NCBI RefSeq assembly: GCF_030824435.1
Contig: NZ_JAVBXS010000031.1
Coordinates: 1-32,726, forward strand
DNA length: 32,726 nt
Direction of reading: 5' to 3'
DNA from: Rheinheimera sp.
Lineage (GTDB): Bacteria; Pseudomonadota; Gammaproteobacteria; Enterobacterales; Alteromonadaceae
The position numbers and the translations under genes were made by a program. This document shows positions 1-7,248 of the stretch, in pieces. Within the stretch, counting starts at the first letter, position 1, and each line of letters opens with the position of its first letter. The notes below the pieces were generated by a model that was not told the origin of the DNA, did not search any database, and worked only from the letters and a program-made list of their open reading frames with translations.

Positions 1-488
1 GGTACCAGTCGCGATACCGCATCAATCAGCGTCATCGCAGGCAATTCGCCCCCACTCAGCACGTAATCGCCGATTGACCATTCTTCGTCAATTTCCGACT
101 CTATTACGCGTTCATCAATACCTTCGTAACGGCCAGCTACCAAAAGCAGCTTCGAATAAGTCGCAAGTTTGGCGACGCCTTCCTGATCCAGCTTCCGGCC
201 TTGCGGCGAAAGGTAAATCGTTCTGACATCTCCACCAGCAGCAGCTTTAGCGGCGCGAATAGCGTCGGTTAAAGGCTGCACCATCATCAACATACCAGGG
301 CCGCCGCCAAAAGGTCTGTCGTCAACAGTGTTATGTTTATCCGAGGTAAAATCCCTTGGATTCCAGCACTGTACGTCGATCAACCCGTTTTTGACTGCCC
401 GGCTGGTCACACCGAACTTTGTCACAGCATCGAACATCTGCGGAAATAAGGTAATAACCCCAAACCACAACTTTGGCTGTTCGGCCAT
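1..488 (-). CDS. trmD: tRNA (guanine-N1)-methyltransferase TrmD, partial (3' end outside window)
   Basis: TrmD methylates G37 of tRNAs reading CNN, Pro and some Arg codons, using S-adenosylmethionine, and this prevents +1 frameshifting. About 162 N-terminal residues of a roughly 250-residue family are present; the rest lies beyond base 1. Seen directly: the N-terminal VKNGLIDV segment, [11 protein letters not shown], the knot segment [20 protein letters not shown] and [13 protein letters not shown], which in the family build the trefoil knot and its SAM pocket. The ATG overlaps the rimM stop by one base (TAATG), so translation is probably coupled. This is the usual third gene of rpsP-rimM-trmD-rplS; rplS would follow outside the window. 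Identification is secure; only the C-terminal tRNA-binding part cannot be assessed. Confidence 0.97.
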   Translation of the reverse strand, partial: MAEQPKLWFGVITLFPQMFDAVTKFGVTSRAVKNGLIDVQCWNPRDFTSDKHNTVDDRPFGGGPGMLMMVQPLTDAIRAAKAAAGGDVRTIYLSPQGRKLDQEGVAKLATYSKLLLVAGRYEGIDERVIESEIDEEWSIGDYVLSGGELPAMTLIDAVSRLV

Positions 489-1015
489 TAAAATTCAGGA
501 TCCCAGTCGACAATGATTCGACTTTGCGTTGTATCCACCGCTTTAATGACAGAGTCAGTTAAAAACGGCAATAAACGCTCCTTCTGACCAAATGCATCAT
601 TCCGGTTAGCTTTCACCACGATAACGTCGTTTGAGCCTGTTTCCATCATGTCCACTACTTCACCTAAGTCGTAGCCGGCTTCGGTTATTACTTTCATCCC
701 CATCAGGTCTTTCCAGTAATAATCACCGTCTTCGAGTTTTGGTAAAACAGCGGGCGCCACTGCAATGTCAGCGTTGACATAGAGTTGCGCCTGATCACGG
801 TCATTCACACCATCAATTTTGGCAATTAAGCCATTACTGTGACGCTTCCAACTGCTGATCTGCACTGGTCGCCAGTTACCCTGTAATTGAATTTGCCAGG
901 GTGTGTAATCAAAAATCCCTTCCGGGATATCTGTGTAGGAGTTTACTTTTAGCCACCCGTTGATGCCGTAAACAGCACCAAACTTACCTAAGACAACTAA
1001 ATCTTTACCGTTCAA
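488..1015 (-). CDS. rimM: 16S rRNA processing protein RimM
   Basis: RimM is a 30S assembly factor that binds ribosomal protein S19 and helps mature the 16S head domain. The 175 residues match the family length (about 170-185). The N-terminal beta-barrel starts with [16 protein letters not shown], the family's opening signature, and the C-terminal PRC-barrel half includes [11 protein letters not shown] and a GSNDVIVV segment, ending in [10 protein letters not shown]. The start codon is TTG, supported by a GGAG ribosome binding site eight bases upstream and by alignment with the family N-terminus. It lies 26 bases after rpsP and its stop overlaps the trmD start (TAATG). The weak TTG start may keep RimM below S16 levels; that is inference. 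Confidence 0.96.
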   Translation of the reverse strand: MNGKDLVVLGKFGAVYGINGWLKVNSYTDIPEGIFDYTPWQIQLQGNWRPVQISSWKRHSNGLIAKIDGVNDRDQAQLYVNADIAVAPAVLPKLEDGDYYWKDLMGMKVITEAGYDLGEVVDMMETGSNDVIVVKANRNDAFGQKERLLPFLTDSVIKAVDTTQSRIIVDWDPEF

Positions 1016-1041
1016 GGTTTAAACTCCAACCAGTTTGCTAA

Positions 1042-1293
1042 TTAAGCAGAAGCTTTTTTAGCTGCTTTTACCAGTGAAGCCACGCGATCACTTAAAGAAG
1101 CACCTTGTGCTACCCAGTGGTCTACGCGGTCCAGGTCGATACGCGCTTTCTCTTCAGTACCGCTGGCGATTGGGTTAAAGAAACCCACGCGCTCAATAAA
1201 GCGGCCATCACGAGCAAAACGGCTGTCTGCGACCACAACTTGGTAAAATGGACGCTTTTTCGCGCCACCACGTTGTAAACGAATAGTTACCAT
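1042..1293 (-). CDS. rpsP: 30S ribosomal protein S16
   Basis: S16 is a primary assembly protein of the small subunit that binds the 5' domain of 16S rRNA. The 83 residues open with [25 protein letters not shown], given here in part as the hallmark pieces [13 protein letters not shown] and VVVADSR, followed by [14 protein letters not shown]. Length and sequence are typical (E. coli 82 residues). The ATG follows an AGAGGACGGT ribosome binding site. It is the first gene of the operon with rimM and trmD. Its promoter and an unusual leader hairpin lie just upstream at 1331-1393. Confidence 0.98.
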   Translation of the reverse strand: MVTIRLQRGGAKKRPFYQVVVADSRFARDGRFIERVGFFNPIASGTEEKARIDLDRVDHWVAQGASLSDRVASLVKAAKKASA

Positions 1294-1330
1294 ACCGTCC
1301 TCTAAATCAATCGTTCAGGTTTTATTGAAA

Positions 1331-1360
1331 TAAAAATCCCTGTAGTCAAACCACAGGGAC
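1331..1360 (-). terminator. Terminator-like hairpin at the head of the rpsP leader
   Basis: On the minus strand a 7-bp perfect stem (arms at 1353-1359 and 1337-1343, TCCCTGT/ACAGGGA) with a 9-base loop is followed by TTTTTA at 1331-1336. It has the form of an intrinsic terminator and could end the ACT-domain gene that stops at 1414. The predicted rpsP promoter lies upstream of it, so the same hairpin would also form the extreme 5' end of the rpsP mRNA, about 38 bases before the start codon. Confidence 0.65.
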
Positions 1361-1365
1361 GCCGA

Positions 1366-1393
1366 ATTGTACGGATTTTTAGCATGAATGCAA
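1366..1393 (-). promoter_or_regulatory. Predicted sigma-70 promoter of rpsP-rimM-trmD
   Basis: Minus strand TTGCAT (1388-1393), 16-base spacer, TACAAT (1366-1371). Both boxes match 5 and 5 of 6 consensus positions or close to it. The predicted start is near 1359, which coincides with the first base of the hairpin at 1337-1359. The -35 sits just downstream of the stop codon of the preceding gene. Confidence 0.6.
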
Positions 1394-1413
1394 GGTATTT
1401 CACGGCTTTGACG

Positions 1414-1848
1414 CTATTTCCCCGCAAGACTGAAGCTCTGGTTCTGGCGCTCTTGCTTTACAAATCCGATGTTTTGCAAAATGACCACGGCCTGCGCCAG
1501 GTGGTGCTGCGCGACAAACACATAATCGCGGCTGAAAGTGGATATAAGCAAAATATCAAGGCCGGCAGCAGTCATGGCGCTGCTGATGCTCTGCAAAAAA
1601 CCAACACAATAAAACGGATTGGCGCAATTAATTACCAGCAGCCGCCATTGCTCCTGATTCTGACTTTGAATGGTTAAGTCGGTTAAACCTGCTTCAGTGG
1701 TGACCACTGTAATTTCTTTATCATCACGGCAAATCAGCCGGTGCAGCTCGGGGGTTTTGACATCAAGTGCTGCGACATAATAAAAAATATCCGGTTCAAT
1801 ATAAAAATCGCTGCCACTAATCACCTGTTGTGTACTTAAAGGTATCAC
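1414..1848 (-). CDS. Small ACT-domain protein (ACT_7/CASTOR-like)
   Basis: A 144-residue protein. The N-terminal half (about 1-70) has the pattern of the small DUF2241-type domain, and the C-terminal half (about 75-135) looks like an ACT_7 domain: a strand LLVINC, a helix FLQSISSAMTAAGLDI, then the strand ISTFSRDYVFV, where the ST...DYxxV pattern is typical of this ACT subtype. ACT domains usually bind amino acids; no ligand or partner can be read from this sequence and no catalytic domain is attached. The start is GTG with an AAGGA site seven bases upstream. It appears to be monocistronic, between a terminator at 1913-1936 and the hairpin at 1331-1360. Function is unknown; a free-standing amino-acid sensor is an inference. 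Confidence 0.75.
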   Translation of the reverse strand: MIPLSTQQVISGSDFYIEPDIFYYVAALDVKTPELHRLICRDDKEITVVTTEAGLTDLTIQSQNQEQWRLLVINCANPFYCVGFLQSISSAMTAAGLDILLISTFSRDYVFVAQHHLAQAVVILQNIGFVKQERQNQSFSLAGK

Positions 1849-1912
1849 TGTTATTTCCTTATGCGGGTGAATGCCATTTGCGTTGTTGCAACTGCCACTG
1901 CAGAAGCAACAG

Positions 1913-1936
1913 CAAAAAGCCCCTCCGTCGGGGGCT
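1913..1936 (-). terminator. Intrinsic terminator after the 2001-2690 gene
   Basis: Minus strand stem AGCCCC / GGGGCT (arms 1931-1936 and 1918-1923) with a 7-base loop that can pair further, followed by TTTTT at 1914-1918. It lies about 65 bases past the stop codon at 2001 and closes that transcript. Confidence 0.85.
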
Positions 1937-2000
1937 TATCAGACATTATTTAAATTCAGCAAAGCCGTTTTAGGCAAGTGCAATTGAATTCAGCAAATTT

Positions 2001-2690
2001 TTATTGCATGGCGCCGTCATCAGGTGCCATTGCTGTCTGATTAAAATCAGTAGTGCTGCTTTGTTGCAACACCAGCCGCCGCATCGGCGAAGTATCAGTA
2101 GCATTTTGATAGCTGACCGATTGCCACCAGCTTTGGCTGCTTAATTCAGCAAAAACCGCGGGCCAGCTTGCCAGATGCTGAATCTCGAGCTCAAGCAAAC
2201 ATAAGTCTTCCCGGCAATCGAGTGTCATGACACTGAGTCCGCTTTGTTCGGCAAAAAAATCGGCCAGTTGTTGTTGATATTCCAGTGTCGTCAGATCACC
2301 ACTATGTTGTTGCTGATGATTTTGCAAAAGTTGATGAAACTCAGCATCTTCTACCTGAATAATTAACTCTTTAGCCTCTGGCAAGCGGTTAGCAACCAGG
2401 CTGCTGTATGACTGCAAAGACAACCCGGCGGTGTTGACTGGCTGAGCATCATGAGCCGGCAAGGCCGGGGACTGAGTGTTGCGCTTTGTTGGTTGCGAGT
2501 CATTTTGCTCAGATACAGGCATGGTTATATTTGTGCTGGTCTTTGACACGACTTCTGTGACACAAGCGGCGGCTTGATTGCCCGCCGCCACTTCCAATAC
2601 AACAGGAGATGACGCAGTGAGCTGAACAGCAACCAGATATCCGCTGGCAAAAGTTAACAACAAAGTAGTGATAAGTACTGTGTTTTTCAT
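2001..2690 (-). CDS. Unrecognised membrane-anchored or secreted protein with a CxxxxC motif
   Basis: I do not recognise this 229-residue protein. Residues about 4-25 (VLITTLLLTFASGYLVAVQL) form one hydrophobic segment with a short basic lead (MKN), so it is either a signal peptide or an inner-membrane anchor with the rest in the periplasm. A low-complexity Ser/Thr/Gln/Pro-rich linker follows to about 95. The C-terminal half looks folded: two Gln-rich helices, then DCREDLCLLELEI, in which two cysteines five apart sit on a predicted strand. Similar C-x(4)-C strands occur in many uncharacterised secreted proteins. The ATG at 2690 is preferred over an in-frame GTG 18 bases upstream because AAGGAAGAG lies just before it. 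It is isolated by terminators on both sides. Confidence 0.7.
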   Translation of the reverse strand: MKNTVLITTLLLTFASGYLVAVQLTASSPVVLEVAAGNQAAACVTEVVSKTSTNITMPVSEQNDSQPTKRNTQSPALPAHDAQPVNTAGLSLQSYSSLVANRLPEAKELIIQVEDAEFHQLLQNHQQQHSGDLTTLEYQQQLADFFAEQSGLSVMTLDCREDLCLLELEIQHLASWPAVFAELSSQSWWQSVSYQNATDTSPMRRLVLQQSSTTDFNQTAMAPDDGAMQ

Positions 2691-2737
2691 CTTCTCTTCC
2701 TTGAGCACTCTAAAACATAAAGGTTTGGACGCCAGTT

Positions 2738-2769
2738 AAAAAATCAGGCGAAGTTTACACTTCGCCTGA
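2738..2769 (-). terminator. Strong intrinsic terminator after the M23 peptidase gene
   Basis: Minus strand: a perfect 11-bp stem TCAGGCGAAGT / ACTTCGCCTGA (arms 2759-2769 and 2744-2754), a 4-base loop, then six T at 2738-2743. It lies 12 bases past the peptidase stop codon and separates that gene from the next one downstream. Confidence 0.93.
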
Positions 2770-2781
2770 ATCATACTGCTG

Positions 2782-4350
2782 TTAGTTTTTACTCCAGAGT
2801 CCGGCAAAACGATGTACATCTTCACCATCAATACCGGCCACTACATCTGTCAGATAACCCTGACCACTAAAGTCGTTAAAAGAGGTCTGGAACTGTGCTG
2901 AAGTCTGGCCGTGACGGGCCACCCAGCTATTAACCGGCGCCTGGGCAAAGACTGCGGTGTAATTGACGTTACCGCCGTGCATATAAGCATTCAGGTAAAT
3001 AGGCCGGCGCCCTGCATCCCATTCGCTGGTGACTTTAGCCTGATAAGCCGCGGCACTGAGTTGTGAACTGACAGTCCAGCCACCGACGTTCTGCTGATTA
3101 TATAAAGTGGTGTAACGACGCTCACCACCAGAGGACACCACAGAAATATTCACAGGGCGCATATTTAAATCTTTAGCCTGTTCCATCACATCCAGATGCT
3201 GTTGATAAGTCAGGCCGTGCCTTGCCAGGAATGCCATGGCTTTTTTCTCAAAAATCACGCTGTAACGGGTGCCACTGCCGGTTTGATGGGAGTCAACCTG
3301 CACAGGCACATAACCATCTTCCATAGCATCATTAAATACCGTCTGATACGAAGCGCCGGACTGACCAAAATAACCACGCCAGGCCAGATTGGCAGGTTTC
3401 CACACCATATTGTAAAAGGTGTCGCCATCCATGTTGTAACCGTCAAACCAGGCGGGTTTAAAACCTGAGTCGGCTAAATGGCTGAACCAGCCTTGCATGG
3501 CAACAGCGGCCATACCGTGACGCACATACTGACTGCCAACAGTGCGGGGAGCCCAAATCAGCTGTGAACCGCCAGGAATAGTGCTACCGGCAAAACGGCT
3601 CCAGCTTGGATAAGGTTTACTGTCATCCGGCGCAGCGGCCATACCACGGTTAAAGGTAATCAGCTGCCCTACACCGCTGCTGTCCTGCAAATGCACATGT
3701 AAATGTGGCCCTGTTGAATTACCACTGTTACCCACCCGGCCCAGATATTGGCCTTTGCTGATCACAGCTTGCTGAGCTGCCGGCACGCCGACGTACAACA
3801 TCTCGCTGTTATTGCCGATAGGCGCCGGATAAGCCACATCGTCATGTGGGCATAAGGCAGAGCTGATAGTGCCCGGGATCATATGGGCATACAGCATGCG
3901 GGTGCCGTCGTCGTGTTCAATCCACAACATATTGCCACCACCTGGCATCAGGCCATTTTTCAGGTTGCTGTGCAGCCATGGTTTAGTGGTTTCTGAGTCA
4001 CCGGACAGTTTTGGCCTTGGATTTTGTGGTGCGTTACGCCAGCAGCCCACCACTTTACCGGCACGCATGGCATAAATGGATTTGTTATAAATAGTAAATT
4101 TGTCGTTGGTTGGTGCGGCGTTGTAATCGGCCACAGTGGTATTCACCGAAGTCCAGCGGCTATTGTCAAAATCATAACGCCGTGCGCCCATATCAAAACC
4201 ATGTTTTTGCGAGGTGTTCTGCGCATGGTCAAAGGTATGTACTTTTTCGTGGTCGCCGAAGTTTTGTCCTTTAAATGGCAGATCATAAGTTGCCGCTTGC
4301 AGTTGCGTGCTGATGGCAGTTAAGGTCAGTGCCAGAGTGAGTAGTTTCAT
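2782..4350 (-). CDS. Secreted M23-family (LytM-like) peptidase with five C-terminal tandem repeats
   Basis: A 522-residue exported protein. Residues 1-19 are a signal peptide ending TQLQA-A. Residues about 45-235 are an M23 metallopeptidase domain: KHGFDMG (H50, D53), LYAHM (H156) and GNSGNSTGPHLHVH (H216, H218). M23 enzymes usually cut peptidoglycan cross-bridges or other Gly-rich peptides. From about 275 to 521 there are five repeats of about 50 residues (starting near 275, 324, 374, 424, 475), each with an aromatic/RHG start, a helix, a GYxxxxV-like strand and an aromatic last strand ending in W/F. They resemble the BTRD1 tandem repeats known from fungal polyglycine hydrolases and bacterial secreted proteins. 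The ATG at 4350 has AAGGAGG five bases before it; an in-frame start 42 bases upstream is rejected. The first zinc motif is HxxD instead of the usual HxxxD. Substrate is unknown. Confidence 0.85.
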   Translation of the reverse strand: MKLLTLALTLTAISTQLQAATYDLPFKGQNFGDHEKVHTFDHAQNTSQKHGFDMGARRYDFDNSRWTSVNTTVADYNAAPTNDKFTIYNKSIYAMRAGKVVGCWRNAPQNPRPKLSGDSETTKPWLHSNLKNGLMPGGGNMLWIEHDDGTRMLYAHMIPGTISSALCPHDDVAYPAPIGNNSEMLYVGVPAAQQAVISKGQYLGRVGNSGNSTGPHLHVHLQDSSGVGQLITFNRGMAAAPDDSKPYPSWSRFAGSTIPGGSQLIWAPRTVGSQYVRHGMAAVAMQGWFSHLADSGFKPAWFDGYNMDGDTFYNMVWKPANLAWRGYFGQSGASYQTVFNDAMEDGYVPVQVDSHQTGSGTRYSVIFEKKAMAFLARHGLTYQQHLDVMEQAKDLNMRPVNISVVSSGGERRYTTLYNQQNVGGWTVSSQLSAAAYQAKVTSEWDAGRRPIYLNAYMHGGNVNYTAVFAQAPVNSWVARHGQTSAQFQTSFNDFSGQGYLTDVVAGIDGEDVHRFAGLWSKN

Positions 4351-4396
4351 GCTTGCCTCCTTGTAGCATTGGTTGATGTTCACAACTCGCAATCAT

Positions 4397-4449
4397 CATA
4401 TAAATTGTGGCCGGACAAGACTGCTCAGAAAGTGCTCATTAACTGCTCA
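4397..4449 (-). promoter_or_regulatory. Promoter of the M23 peptidase gene with three phased direct repeats
   Basis: On the minus strand the octamer TGAGCA(G/C)T occurs three times at 4442-4449, 4431-4438 and 4420-4427, each exactly 11 bp from the next. Seventeen bases beyond the last copy is a weak -10 (TATATG, 4397-4402), so that copy covers the -35 position (AGCAGT, a poor match to TTGACA). The predicted transcript starts near 4390, 40 bases before the ATG. Phased 11-bp direct repeats replacing a -35 are typical of promoters activated by PhoB/OmpR-type response regulators; the regulator itself is not identifiable here. Confidence 0.55.
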
Positions 4450-4612
4450 ATTAAAAAAAACAGAAAAACAAAACAGCCGTAATCACATTGATGGATGGCT
4501 GGGCCAATGCTTTGCTCTGTGTTTGGATGACTGCAGGGAGTGACTGAAAAGCCGAGCCCATATAATCTGGTTGGGAATCTTTGATAAACAGAATTTTATG
4601 TCTTCGTTACCT
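4450..4612. other. Gene-free stretch between the M23 and GAF genes
   Basis: The gene-free region runs from 4351 to 4710. Its left part holds the M23 promoter and repeats (4397-4449), and its right part the GAF gene's terminator (4613-4643). In the remaining stretch I see only an A-rich tract around 4450-4471 and no supported gene, RNA or repeat. Confidence 0.6.
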
Positions 4613-4643
4613 GAAAAAAGAAAGCCAGTCTTCTGACTGGCTT
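4613..4643 (-). terminator. Intrinsic terminator after the GAF-domain gene
   Basis: Minus strand: 9-bp perfect stem AAGCCAGTC / GACTGGCTT (arms 4635-4643 and 4622-4630), loop of four, followed by a T-rich tract with six consecutive T at 4614-4619. It lies about 70 bases past the stop codon at 4711. Confidence 0.9.
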
Positions 4644-4710
4644 CTGCTTCAGAGCAGCTTGATTTGTCGCCTTTGCTCTTATGCTGTTATCTGTTTTGCA
4701 GCTGTTTCGC

Positions 4711-5655
4711 TTAAAAAGCCCTGGCTTGTAACTCCAGTTGCCACAATTGCTGGCCAAAATAAGCAACGGCTTGCGCCTGATGACGCCGGAATGTGCTGAA
4801 TCCCATATGATATTGATCAGCAAGCTGAATTTGACCATGACGCTGCTGAATATAACGGTCAGAAATAATGCGGGCCCAAAGTTCAGTGGCTTTGGTTTGT
4901 TGCATGTCTTGCAGTACCAAAGCTATTTGCTGTTGTAAAGCAGGACTTTGTCTTGGGGAGGATGCATCCCCTGCTTTTTCCAATCCCAGATTTTTACTGA
5001 AAAAGGCACTGCTTTTTAATAAAGATAAATCCCAGTTTGCCGGCTGATAAAAGTGTTTTAACACCTGCTGCACCAGCTGCATAAAGTCGCTTTGCTCACA
5101 CCAGCTGGCGTTGTTCGTGCGGGTTTTATTGCTTTTGATCCCGGCAATAAAACGTTGTTGCATTTTGGCTCGGGCGGCTAAATCTGCCAGCCTTGGCGCC
5201 AATATGGCGGCAACGGCTTCAACAAAATACTGATGTTCCAGGGTAAAAAAACCAGCTTGTGGATGTTCAGCATCAATCACCCCCAAAAGCTCTCCCTGAT
5301 AAGTTAACGGCACTGACAATTCAGACAACCTTGGTGCGTCATCGACCACATAATGTTGAAAACTGCCGGTATCAGCGATACATAAACTGCTTTGACACAA
5401 AGCTGCGGTACCTACCACGCCCTGGCCTATTTCCAGTTGCAGCGGTTCAAGCACCCCCGAAGCTTGACAAAATTTGGCGCCGGCGGCAGCCACCTGCTGT
5501 AAACGCTGCTGTGGATTATGCAGATAAATAACGTTGTCGGGTAAATGCAGCGCCTGCACTATCAGACTGCTGACTTGCTGACAAATACCGATAATGTCGG
5601 TGAGTGGGTCGATACGACGGCCGATTTCGCTCAGCCAGGCCAGTGGAGTTGCCAT
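4711..5655 (-). CDS. GAF-domain protein with a putative helix-turn-helix-like C-terminus
   Basis: A 314-residue soluble protein. Residues about 15-155 form a GAF domain: the GQGVVGTAALCQSSLCIADT stretch, then LSVPLTYQGELLGVIDAEH, the usual last strands of a GAF ligand pocket. The ligand cannot be read. After a linker, residues about 195-310 are helical. The end, ELWARIISDRYIQQ...LADQYHMGFSTFRRHQAQAV, has the spacing of a DNA-binding helix-turn-helix (A-D-Q, small turn, then S-T-F-R-R-H as a recognition-like helix), followed by an LW..E motif. I infer a transcriptional regulator, but this end is not a textbook HTH family. The ATG has GAGGTGA just upstream. It is a single gene behind the ffh terminator. 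Confidence 0.65.
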   Translation of the reverse strand: MATPLAWLSEIGRRIDPLTDIIGICQQVSSLIVQALHLPDNVIYLHNPQQRLQQVAAAGAKFCQASGVLEPLQLEIGQGVVGTAALCQSSLCIADTGSFQHYVVDDAPRLSELSVPLTYQGELLGVIDAEHPQAGFFTLEHQYFVEAVAAILAPRLADLAARAKMQQRFIAGIKSNKTRTNNASWCEQSDFMQLVQQVLKHFYQPANWDLSLLKSSAFFSKNLGLEKAGDASSPRQSPALQQQIALVLQDMQQTKATELWARIISDRYIQQRHGQIQLADQYHMGFSTFRRHQAQAVAYFGQQLWQLELQARAF

Positions 5656-5771
5656 AGTTCACCTCATCCTTAAGAGTGCACCCGGCGAGCATACGCCGCA
5701 GGACCGACCAAGCCCAGCGGCAGATACGGCAATTGTTGTGAGACATTGCCGACAAAACAGCATATTTGGAG

Positions 5772-5800
5772 CAAAAAAACCCGGCTTTTTGCAGCCGGTT
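5772..5800 (-). terminator. Intrinsic terminator after ffh
   Basis: Stem CCGGCT / AGCCGG (5781-5786 with 5793-5798), extended by flanking A/T pairs, with T runs on both strands (seven T on the minus strand at 5773-5779, five on the plus strand from 5799). It lies 20 bases past the ffh stop. It could work in both directions, but only ffh needs it. Confidence 0.85.
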
Positions 5801-5819
5801 TTTGTATTTTATCAAGATG

Positions 5820-7187
5820 TTAACGAGGTGGCAGCATACCTGGTGGTAACTTGCCGCCCATGCCACGCATCATTTTCATTAAGCCGCCTTTGCCACTCAT
5901 TTGTTTCATCATTTTTTGCATCTGAGTAAACTGTTTCAGCAGCTGATTGACGTCCTGCACCTGAGTGCCTGAACCTGACGCTATGCGTTTTTTACGCGAA
6001 CCTTTAATTAAATCAGGGAATTGGCGCTCTTTTGGTGTCATTGAATTAATGATGGCTTCCATTTTGCCAAACTGTTTGTTGTTCATCTGATCTTTGGCGC
6101 CAGCCGGCAGATTTTTCATGCCAGGCAGTTTGTCCAACATCGACATCATGCCGCCCATATTGCGCATCTGCACCAACTGGTCGCGAAAATCTTCCAGACT
6201 AAAACCCTGACCTTTCATGACCTTAGCTGCAACTTTGGCCGCTTGTTCACGGTCAACTTTTTGCTCCAGCTCTTCAATCAGGCTAAGTACATCACCCATA
6301 CCCAGAATACGTGAAGCAATACGGTCCGGATGGAATGGCTCTAAGGCATCGGTTTTTTCGCCCATACCAATAAACTTAATAGGTTTACCGGTAATGTGAC
6401 GGATAGATAAAGCTGCACCACCCCGGGCGTCACCGTCGGCTTTGGTTAAAATAACGCCGGTCAGCGGCAGCGCTTCATTAAAAGCTTTGGCGGTATTGGC
6501 AGCGTCCTGACCTGTCATGGCATCCACCACAAACAGGGTTTCTATTGGATTAATCGCCGCATGTAATGCTTTGATTTCATCCATCATTTCGCCATCAACG
6601 TGTAAACGGCCTGCGGTATCTACCAATAAAACGTCGTAAAAACCCAGTTTGGCCTGAGCAATGGCCGCAGTCACAATAGCAACCGGTTTCTGGCTGATAT
6701 CACTTGGAAAAAATTCAACACCGACATCTTTGGCCAGTGTCTCAAGCTGTTTAATAGCGGCGGGACGATACACGTCAGCGGACACCACCATCACTTTTTT
6801 CTTTTTGCGTTCTTTTAAAAACTTAGCCAGTTTACCAACAGAGGTGGTTTTACCTGCACCTTGTAAACCGGCCATCAGCACCACTGCAGGCGGCTGACTG
6901 TTTAGCGCCAGTTCTTCATTGGCATCGCCCATGGCCTCTTCCAAAGCCTTGCGCACAATTTTTAAAAATTCCTGACCCGGTGTTAAACTTTTGCTGACCT
7001 CAAGGCCAACCGAACGTTCTTTCACCTGATTAACAAAATCACGCACCACCGGCAGCGCCACGTCGGCTTCCAGCAGCGCCATGCGCACTTCACGCAGTGT
7101 TTCTTTGATATTGTCTTCAGTCAGACGGCCCCGGCCACTGATATTTTTCAGGGTGCGGGTTAAACGATCGGACAGGTTTTCAAACAT
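5820..7187 (-). CDS. ffh: Signal recognition particle protein Ffh (SRP54)
   Basis: Ffh binds 4.5S RNA and hydrophobic signal sequences of nascent membrane proteins and, with FtsY, delivers ribosomes to the SecYEG translocon. The 455 residues match E. coli (453). An N-terminal helical bundle (1-90) is followed by the GTPase G domain: GLQGAGKTT (about 107-115, P-loop), DTAGRLHVD (G3), TKADGDARGGAAL (G4 and the closing loop). The Met-rich M domain runs from about 300 to the end, with GKLPPGMLPPR as the tail. The RNA-binding RIASGSGT is visible near 390. The gene is divergent from ypjD, as in E. coli. Its promoter is predicted at 7220-7248. Confidence 0.99.
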   Translation of the reverse strand: MFENLSDRLTRTLKNISGRGRLTEDNIKETLREVRMALLEADVALPVVRDFVNQVKERSVGLEVSKSLTPGQEFLKIVRKALEEAMGDANEELALNSQPPAVVLMAGLQGAGKTTSVGKLAKFLKERKKKKVMVVSADVYRPAAIKQLETLAKDVGVEFFPSDISQKPVAIVTAAIAQAKLGFYDVLLVDTAGRLHVDGEMMDEIKALHAAINPIETLFVVDAMTGQDAANTAKAFNEALPLTGVILTKADGDARGGAALSIRHITGKPIKFIGMGEKTDALEPFHPDRIASRILGMGDVLSLIEELEQKVDREQAAKVAAKVMKGQGFSLEDFRDQLVQMRNMGGMMSMLDKLPGMKNLPAGAKDQMNNKQFGKMEAIINSMTPKERQFPDLIKGSRKKRIASGSGTQVQDVNQLLKQFTQMQKMMKQMSGKGGLMKMMRGMGGKLPPGMLPPR

Positions 7188-7206
7188 GTTTTTTTACCAC
7201 GAATGT

Positions 7207-7248
7207 CAAAATGGCGGTGATTATAACCGAGTAAGCACGCGCCGTCAG
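7207..7248 (-). promoter_or_regulatory. Predicted sigma-70 promoter of ffh
   Basis: Minus strand CTGACG (7243-7248), 17-base spacer, TATAAT (7220-7225, perfect consensus). The bases after the -10 read CACCGCCATTTTG. The same -10 and initially transcribed sequence, with one mismatch in 19 bp, recur upstream of prfC. Confidence 0.7.

Noticed and set aside
1-6. The window opens with GGTACC, a KpnI site
   Set aside because: It lies in frame within trmD (Leu-Val-Pro region), and a cloning-type end cannot be told from chance.
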